From positions 1-45,677 of the forward strand of contig JBLHLW010000032.1 in NCBI GenBank assembly GCA_047621345.1: a stretch of 45,677 bases of DNA, written 5' to 3'. This document shows positions 40,977-45,677 of the stretch, one piece after another. The DNA is from Actimicrobium sp047621345 (GTDB lineage: Bacteria > Pseudomonadota > Gammaproteobacteria > Burkholderiales > Burkholderiaceae_D). The notes under the pieces are model-generated. The model did not search any database and had not been told where the DNA came from. It saw nothing but the letters and a program-made list of their open reading frames with translations. Numbering within the stretch: the stretch's first letter is position 1; each line of letters starts with the position of its first letter. Made by a program: the position numbers and the translations under genes.

Positions 40977-41953
40977 CCGGGATACCAGCAACGGGCCAGA
41001 TGTCCGGGGGCGACTTCGGTGAGGGCGGGCATCTGTGCGCGACACTGCGCATCGGCCTTCGGGCACCGCGCCGCAAAACGGCATCCGCTATTGACCGAGC
41101 CAGGCGGTGGCACCATGCCGGGAATGGCCAGCAACGGTTGGCCGGGGGTGGCTGCCAGCGTTGGCCGCGCGCGCATCAGCGCCGTGGTGTACGGGTGGGC
41201 CGGTGCGTCGAACAGGTCGCGCACACTGCTCTCTTCAACCACCTGACCGGCGTACATCACGACGACCCGTTCGCACATTTCAGCGACCACGCCGAGGTCA
41301 TGCGTGATCATCAGAATGGCCGTGCCTTGCTGCTCCTTGAGCGCGCGCATCAGGTCGAGGATCTGGGCCTGAATGGTCACATCCAGCGCAGTGGTTGGCT
41401 CGTCACAGATCAGCACAGCGGGATTGCACAACAAGGCCATCGCAATCATGACGCGCTGACGCATGCCACCGGACAGGCTGTGCGGATAGTCATCGATGAG
41501 CTGTTCGGCACGCGGCAAGCCGACCCGCTTGAGCATCGCTATGCTTTGCGCGGTGACCTGCTTGCGGTCGAGTGTGGTGTGCATGCGCAGCATCTCGCCG
41601 AGCTGGTCGCCGATCCGGTGCAGCGGATTGAGCGAGGTCATCGGCTCCTGAAAAATCATCGCGATGTCCTTGCCGCGCAAGGACCGTAAATTGGCCTCGT
41701 CGGCCTGCAACAGGTCTTGTCCGCGAAAGCGTACGCTGCCGCTCAAGCGCGCCTTGCTCGCCATCGGAAACAGCCGCAGGATGGACAGTGCAGTGACGCT
41801 CTTGCCGCAACCGGATTCGCCGAGCAAGCCGAGGGTCTGGTTAGCCTGCAGTGTGAACGAGACGCTGTCGACCGGCGCGACGGCTTTGCCGTCGCGCAGG
41901 AACTCGACTTTCAGGTCGCGTACTTCAAGGAGTGGGGTGGTTGGCGTAGTCAT
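40973..41953 (-). CDS. Peptide ABC transporter ATPase, DppD type
   Basis: A 326-aa ATPase with Walker A GESGCGKSV, Q-loop MIFQEPMTSLNP, signature LSGGMRQRVMIAMA, Walker B VLICDEPTTALD and H-loop MITHDLGVV. The C-terminal extension has GCRFAARCPKADAQC. ATG overlaps the permease stop (ATGA), and its own stop overlaps the next ATPase gene. The tight overlaps show one translational unit. Confidence 0.94.
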   Translation of the reverse strand: MTTPTTPLLEVRDLKVEFLRDGKAVAPVDSVSFTLQANQTLGLLGESGCGKSVTALSILRLFPMASKARLSGSVRFRGQDLLQADEANLRSLRGKDIAMIFQEPMTSLNPLHRIGDQLGEMLRMHTTLDRKQVTAQSIAMLKRVGLPRAEQLIDDYPHSLSGGMRQRVMIAMALLCNPAVLICDEPTTALDVTIQAQILDLMRALKEQQGTAILMITHDLGVVAEMCERVVVMYAGQVVEESSVRDLFDAPAHPYTTALMRARPTLAATPGQPLLAIPGMVPPPGSVNSGCRFAARCPKADAQCRAQMPALTEVAPGHLARCWYPG

Positions 41954-42828
41954 CGGTTGAGCTTCGGATCGAATACTTCGCGGATGCCATCACCGAGCAG
42001 GTTAAAGCCAAGCACCACCACGAAGATCGCCATGCCCGGCCACAGCACCAGCGTCGGATGGCTATTGAGATAACCCTGGGCGATATGCAGCATGGAACCC
42101 CAGCTCGGGTCTTCCGGTTTGGCACCCAGGCCGAGGTAAGACAAACCCGCTTCGGCAATGATGGCCGAGCCCATCGCAAACGAGGCCTGAATCACTAGCG
42201 GTGCCATCGCGTTGGGCAGCACGTAACGCCACATGATGCGCAAGTCACCGGCACCGACCGAGCGCGCTGCCATCACGTAATCAAGATTGCGGATCGTCAT
42301 GGCCTGACCACGCGCCAGTCGCACGAACGCCGGTGTAAAGCCAATGCCGACGGCCACCATCGCGTTGTAGAACCCGCCGCCCAGTGCTGCCGCGATGGCC
42401 AGCGCCAGAATCAACGACGGGAACGCCTGCAAAGCATCGACGATGCGCATGACGACCCAGTCATCCCAGAAACCACGGTAGTAACCGGTGGCGATACCGA
42501 TGGGTACGCCGACCGCAAAGGCCAGCCCGACGGCGATCAGTGCGGCTTGCAACGAGATGCGCGCGCCATACACCATGCGTGAAAAAATGTCACGGCCGAG
42601 GTCATCGGTGCCCATCCAGTGCAGGCGACTCGGGTCGCCCAGAATGTTGCTGTAATCCTGATCGAAGATCGGATTGAAGGGTGCCAGCAGCGGTGCTGCG
42701 ATGGCGACCAGGATCAGCAACACAATGATCAGTGCGCCGACCACGGCCATGCGGTTGCGGGCAAAGCGGCGCAGTCCGGCATGGCGGACCGGTTGCGGCA
42801 ATGCCAGTGCGGGGAGCTGAGTTGTCAT
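41950..42828 (-). CDS. Peptide ABC transporter permease, DppC type
   Basis: A 292-aa inner-membrane permease. N-terminal cytoplasmic part, RFARNRMAVVGALIIVLLIL as first helix, HWMGTDDLGRDIFSRMVYGARISL family block, and EAA-type loop AARSVGAGDLRIMWRYVLPN near residue 185-205. It ends with LGFNLLGDGIREVFDPK, typical of DppC/OppC/GsiD. It lies 10 bp after the DppB-type gene. Confidence 0.94.
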   Translation of the reverse strand: MTTQLPALALPQPVRHAGLRRFARNRMAVVGALIIVLLILVAIAAPLLAPFNPIFDQDYSNILGDPSRLHWMGTDDLGRDIFSRMVYGARISLQAALIAVGLAFAVGVPIGIATGYYRGFWDDWVVMRIVDALQAFPSLILALAIAAALGGGFYNAMVAVGIGFTPAFVRLARGQAMTIRNLDYVMAARSVGAGDLRIMWRYVLPNAMAPLVIQASFAMGSAIIAEAGLSYLGLGAKPEDPSWGSMLHIAQGYLNSHPTLVLWPGMAIFVVVLGFNLLGDGIREVFDPKLNR

Positions 42829-42838
42829 GGGCAGTTCC

Positions 42839-43777
42839 TCATTTGGCGATGCGTGGATCGATCACGCTGTAGAGCAAATCAACGGCCAGGTTGACCATCA
42901 CCACCATCAGTGCAGCCGCCAGAACACCCGCCTGCACCATCACATAATCGCGCTGAAAAATCGCATCGACAATCATCTTGCCCATGCCCGGAATGCCGAA
43001 AATACTCTCGGTGATGACCAGTCCGCCCAGCATGCCCGAGACCATCAATCCGCTGGCGGTAACGACCGGGATCATCGCGTTGCGCAAGCCATGGCCGAGC
43101 ACCACCTGCCAGTCTTTCAAGCCCTTTGAAAACGCGGTACGGATGTAATCCTCGTTGAGTACTTCGAGCAGACTGCTGCGGATCATGCGCATCAGGATGG
43201 CGGATTCGCGCAGGCCAGTGGCGACCATCGGCATGATCATCGCGAGCAAATTCCCACGCCAATCCTCCGAAAACGGCACATAGCCAGAAGCCGGCAACCA
43301 GCCCAGATTGACGGCAAACAGCACGATGAACATCATGCCTAGCCAGAAATGCGGAACCGACATGCCGAACAGCGCGATGAAGGTGCTGATGCTGTTGGCA
43401 ATGCCATTCGGTCGTGCTGCGGCCAGAATGCCGGTCGGCAGGGCGATCAGCAGCGCCACCATAAAGCTGCCGAAGGCCAGTTCCATCGTCACTGGCAAGC
43501 GTTGCAGCAGGCTGTCGAGCACCGGCGTGTTGTCGATGAACGAGCGACCGAGGTCGCCGTGCAGTAGCGCCCATAACCAACGGCCGTACTGCACCACCAG
43601 CGGGTCGTCGAGTCCGAGCCGCAAGCGCATCGCCAGCGCGGCTTCGGGCGTGGCTTCGAGTCCGAGAATGGCGGTGACCGGGTCACCCGGCAGGATTGCC
43701 AGCAGTGAAAAAATCACCATGCTCACCAGCAGCAGGGTCGGTATCACCAGCAGGATGCGCTTGAGCAGATTGGGCAT
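42839..43777 (-). CDS. Peptide ABC transporter permease, DppB type
   Basis: A 312-aa permease with six hydrophobic segments. Blocks DLGRSFIDNTPVLDSL, GIPGMGKMIVDAIFQRDYVM and the terminal MVNLAVDLLYSVIDPRI are typical DppB/GsiC signatures. The EAA-type loop is DYIRTAFSKGLKDWQVVLGH (about 209-228). The start ATG lies 7 bp after the binding-protein stop. It forms the channel with the DppC-type subunit. Confidence 0.94.
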   Translation of the reverse strand: MPNLLKRILLVIPTLLLVSMVIFSLLAILPGDPVTAILGLEATPEAALAMRLRLGLDDPLVVQYGRWLWALLHGDLGRSFIDNTPVLDSLLQRLPVTMELAFGSFMVALLIALPTGILAAARPNGIANSISTFIALFGMSVPHFWLGMMFIVLFAVNLGWLPASGYVPFSEDWRGNLLAMIMPMVATGLRESAILMRMIRSSLLEVLNEDYIRTAFSKGLKDWQVVLGHGLRNAMIPVVTASGLMVSGMLGGLVITESIFGIPGMGKMIVDAIFQRDYVMVQAGVLAAALMVVMVNLAVDLLYSVIDPRIAK

Positions 43778-43784
43778 CGAACGC

Positions 43785-45272
43785 TTACTTGTCCAGCGTC
43801 GCGGTACGGATCACGCCATCGGGAACGAAGCGAAAACCGGTGACCGCTTTCGAGACGCCAAACAGCACGTTGTCGTGGCTCAGGTAGACATACGGTACCT
43901 CGCTAACAAGGATTTGCATCACCTGCGCATACAGGACCTTACGCTTGGCTTCGTTGCCTTCGACACGGGCCTGCAACAAGACCGCATCGAGTTCCGGATT
44001 GGCCAGGTGCGAATAATTGAGCGAGCCATTGCTGACCGTGAAATCGTAGATGTTCTGGTCCGGGTCCGAGCGTCCGCTCCAGCCAATCATGACCGTATCA
44101 AATGTGCCTGCTTTGCCTGCCTCGATCTGGGCTGCCAGTTCGGCTTTTTCGAGTACGACGGTGATGCCGGCAGGTCGCAGCATGCCCTGGATCATTTGCC
44201 CGACCTGCAATTCTTCCGGCGTGGTCGGCAGCGTCATGCGGAAGCTGAAACCGGCTTCCTTACCGGCGATCTTGAGCAAGGCCTTGGCTTTGGCCAGATC
44301 CACCTTGGGCGGGATATCGGTGGCGTCGTTGGAAAAATGAGCTTTACTGAACGGTGAATGGCCGACTGCCAGCGCGCCGTTATAGACCACCTTGGCGATG
44401 GCTTCACGGTTGATCAGCAGATCGATGGCCTGACGGACTTCCTTGCGATCGAACGGTGGCCGCGTGGTGTTGAAGTAAAACCCGCGAAAGCCTAGTGATG
44501 GCTTGTTGATCACGATGTACTTGGCATTGGCGATTGGATTGTTCAATTCCTTGTACGGAAAGCGATTGGTGATGTCGACTTGACCGCTGCGCAGATTGTT
44601 GAAGGCGACATTGACGTCGCTCATGATCTTGTAGACCACCTGGTCGGCTTTCGGCAAACCGGGCTGCCAGTAATTCGGATTTTTGTCGAGTGTCAGCGAG
44701 GCGCCCTTGAGGCGTCCCTTGTAAATGAACGGGCCGGTGCCGACCGGATTATTGACGTAATCGTCGCCGTATTTTTTGACGGCTTCTGGCGACGAGATCA
44801 TGCCTGCGCGGTCAGTCAGGATCGACAGGAACGGCGCGAACGGCGTGCTCAGTTCGATACGTATGGTGGCGTCGTCGACGACGGTAATCTGGCGGATGGT
44901 CTTCAGGTCATTACGGCGCAGCGAGGATTTTTCCTGACCGCGCAGCAGGTTGAATTCAACCGCTTTGGCATTGAACGGTGTGCCGTCCTGAAATTTGACA
45001 TCTTTGCGCAGGAACAGCGTGTAGGTCTTCTGGTCCTCCGAGACGGTCCAGCGTTCGGCCAGCATCGGCACGATCGCCCCTTGTTCGTTGAGGTCGAGCA
45101 GCTTGTCGAAAATGCTCTGGTAGATCATGCGCTCGGCGATCATTGACGACTGGGTCGGATCGAGTTTGCCGGGATCGTTGTCGAGTGAAATATTGATCGT
45201 AGTCGCGCTGGCCGACCAGCTGGCACAGGTGAGCATCGACGCCAGTAGCAGTCGGGGGAAGGGGGTGGGCAT
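43785..45272 (-). CDS. Periplasmic peptide-binding protein, DppA/GsiB type
   Basis: A 495-aa family 5 solute-binding protein. ATG at 45272 has AGGA about 7 bp upstream and gives a proper signal peptide (RLLLASMLTCASWSASA, cleaved near TTINI); the frame open to 45440 is not used. Family blocks are LDPTQSSMIAERMIYQSIFD, MLAERWTVSEDQKTYTLFLR, VKFQDGTPFNAKAVEFNL, GTGPFIYKG and FNTTRPPFDRKEVRQAI. The 495-aa length is short for DppA and close to GsiB. With the gamma-glutamyltranspeptidase in the operon, glutathione or another gamma-glutamyl peptide is a reasonable ligand, but sequence does not settle this. It is the first gene of the operon and has an operator-like dyad 133 bp upstream. Confidence 0.93.
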   Translation of the reverse strand: MPTPFPRLLLASMLTCASWSASATTINISLDNDPGKLDPTQSSMIAERMIYQSIFDKLLDLNEQGAIVPMLAERWTVSEDQKTYTLFLRKDVKFQDGTPFNAKAVEFNLLRGQEKSSLRRNDLKTIRQITVVDDATIRIELSTPFAPFLSILTDRAGMISSPEAVKKYGDDYVNNPVGTGPFIYKGRLKGASLTLDKNPNYWQPGLPKADQVVYKIMSDVNVAFNNLRSGQVDITNRFPYKELNNPIANAKYIVINKPSLGFRGFYFNTTRPPFDRKEVRQAIDLLINREAIAKVVYNGALAVGHSPFSKAHFSNDATDIPPKVDLAKAKALLKIAGKEAGFSFRMTLPTTPEELQVGQMIQGMLRPAGITVVLEKAELAAQIEAGKAGTFDTVMIGWSGRSDPDQNIYDFTVSNGSLNYSHLANPELDAVLLQARVEGNEAKRKVLYAQVMQILVSEVPYVYLSHDNVLFGVSKAVTGFRFVPDGVIRTATLDK

Positions 45273-45404
45273 GGAAGGTCCTCTCGGGGTGTCGTTCCGG
45301 CTGTGCAGACGCAGGCAGCTGGCGATGCAAAAAACGATTGCTGATCCGACCCGTTGAGCGTCAGGTTCTAGTCTGTGGACGACTATAACGGCATTATTTT
45401 TTAA

Positions 45405-45424
45405 TGTATACAACACCGTATACA
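45405..45424. promoter_or_regulatory. Operator-like dyad TGTATAC-N6-GTATACA before the peptide-uptake operon
   Basis: A perfect 20-bp inverted repeat, which also contains two GTATAC palindromes whose centres are 12 bp apart, lies in an A+T-rich stretch 133 bp upstream of the binding-protein ATG. GTATAC-centred sites are common operators of GntR/FCD regulators, and such a regulator is the last gene of this operon. Repression by the encoded GntR protein is inferred. Confidence 0.6.
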
Positions 45425-45544
45425 TAAAATGGAAGCCCAAAAAAATGCCCGGAAAGGGACATGAAAAGCAAGGAAACCGTGCGGAAATTGCACCGTCAGG
45501 GATCGGGCGGGAGTTGGTGGTGCGCTTGACGTGGCTAGGTTATT

Positions 45545-45610
45545 CGGTGCAGCACCCTACGCGACGAACCTGCTGCCGTAGGGTGGGCACAGGGTCATGT
45601 GCCCACGCGA
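45545..45610. repeat. Mixed REP cluster: half family-1 and one family-2 element
   Basis: TTCGGTGCAGCACCCTACG (45545-45563) is a shortened family-1 arm. At 45579-45610 a family-2 REP has GTAGG, then GTGGGCAC, loop AGGGTCAT, GTGCCCAC. Its reverse complement closely matches the element at 25801-25832. No gene is seen between 45441 and the window end. Confidence 0.65.
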
Positions 45611-45677
45611 ATGCACCACCGCATCGCCAGAATTGACCAACATGGCCGGTTCGCGCGCGTGGGTACAAAGATCCGTG

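Noticed and set aside
43308..44357. 349-aa plus-strand frame across the DppB- and DppA-type genes
   Set aside because: It crosses the boundary of two well-supported genes on the other strand and shows no domain; typical shadow in high-G+C coding DNA.

Overview
The window looks like a Burkholderiales (Betaproteobacteria) chromosome. The gene families and moderately high G+C fit, and the family Oxalobacteraceae is a guess from overall resemblance only. No rRNA, tRNA or CRISPR array was seen. The left 5.5 kb is unlike the rest: A+T-rich stretches and decayed mobile DNA (IS4-, IS6- and IS5-type transposase pieces, a dead integrase) surround a secreted or anchored type-B carboxylesterase and one unrecognised protein. 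It reads as an old, eroded genomic island.

Positions 5.5-13 kb hold a catabolic and uptake cluster. An RraA-type aldolase is divergent from a LeuC/LeuD-like hydro-lyase pair with altered active-site residues. These are followed by a GltI-type amino acid binding protein, a class I aminotransferase, two GltJ/GltK-type permeases (no ATPase gene) and a LysR regulator. My best hypothesis is degradation of a branched or hydroxylated glutamate analogue to pyruvate. Next (13.3-17.3 kb) come an acetoin-reductase-like SDR, a flavin monooxygenase with an N-terminal SnoaL-like domain, and an AcoR-like regulator that lacks the AAA+ sigma-54 module.

Positions 17.7-28 kb carry a heavy-metal RND efflux operon (adaptor, pump, DUF3240 protein, outer-membrane channel) on the minus strand and its probable two-component system (25.9-28.0 kb, plus strand). 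Both have the same 16-17 bp direct-repeat box at the same distance from a -10-like hexamer. Between them lie a REP-associated tyrosine transposase (RAYT) bracketed by two paired-REP units and a GMC-type oxidoreductase. Single REPs are scattered through the window, and a second GTAG-headed REP family is also present.

Positions 28-37.5 kb are rich in signalling: a VIT-family transporter; nhaA followed 2 bp later by a NarX/NarL-type two-component pair; then a tightly overlapping three-gene unit of an ethylene-receptor-like histidine kinase (all aligned copper/ethylene-site residues of plant ETR1 kept), an Rcp1-like response regulator and a REC-PAS-GGDEF-EAL protein. This candidate ethylene or copper to cyclic-di-GMP circuit is the most striking system here. 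An IS3 remnant, a small coupled ORF and a CheY-like protein follow.

Positions 37.6-45.4 kb form one minus-strand operon for a peptide or gamma-glutamyl compound: Dpp/Gsi-type ABC transporter (binding protein, two permeases, two ATPases), a gamma-glutamyltranspeptidase without a signal peptide, and a GntR/FCD regulator. A perfect TGTATAC-N6-GTATACA dyad lies upstream of the first gene. The window ends in REP-like repeats.
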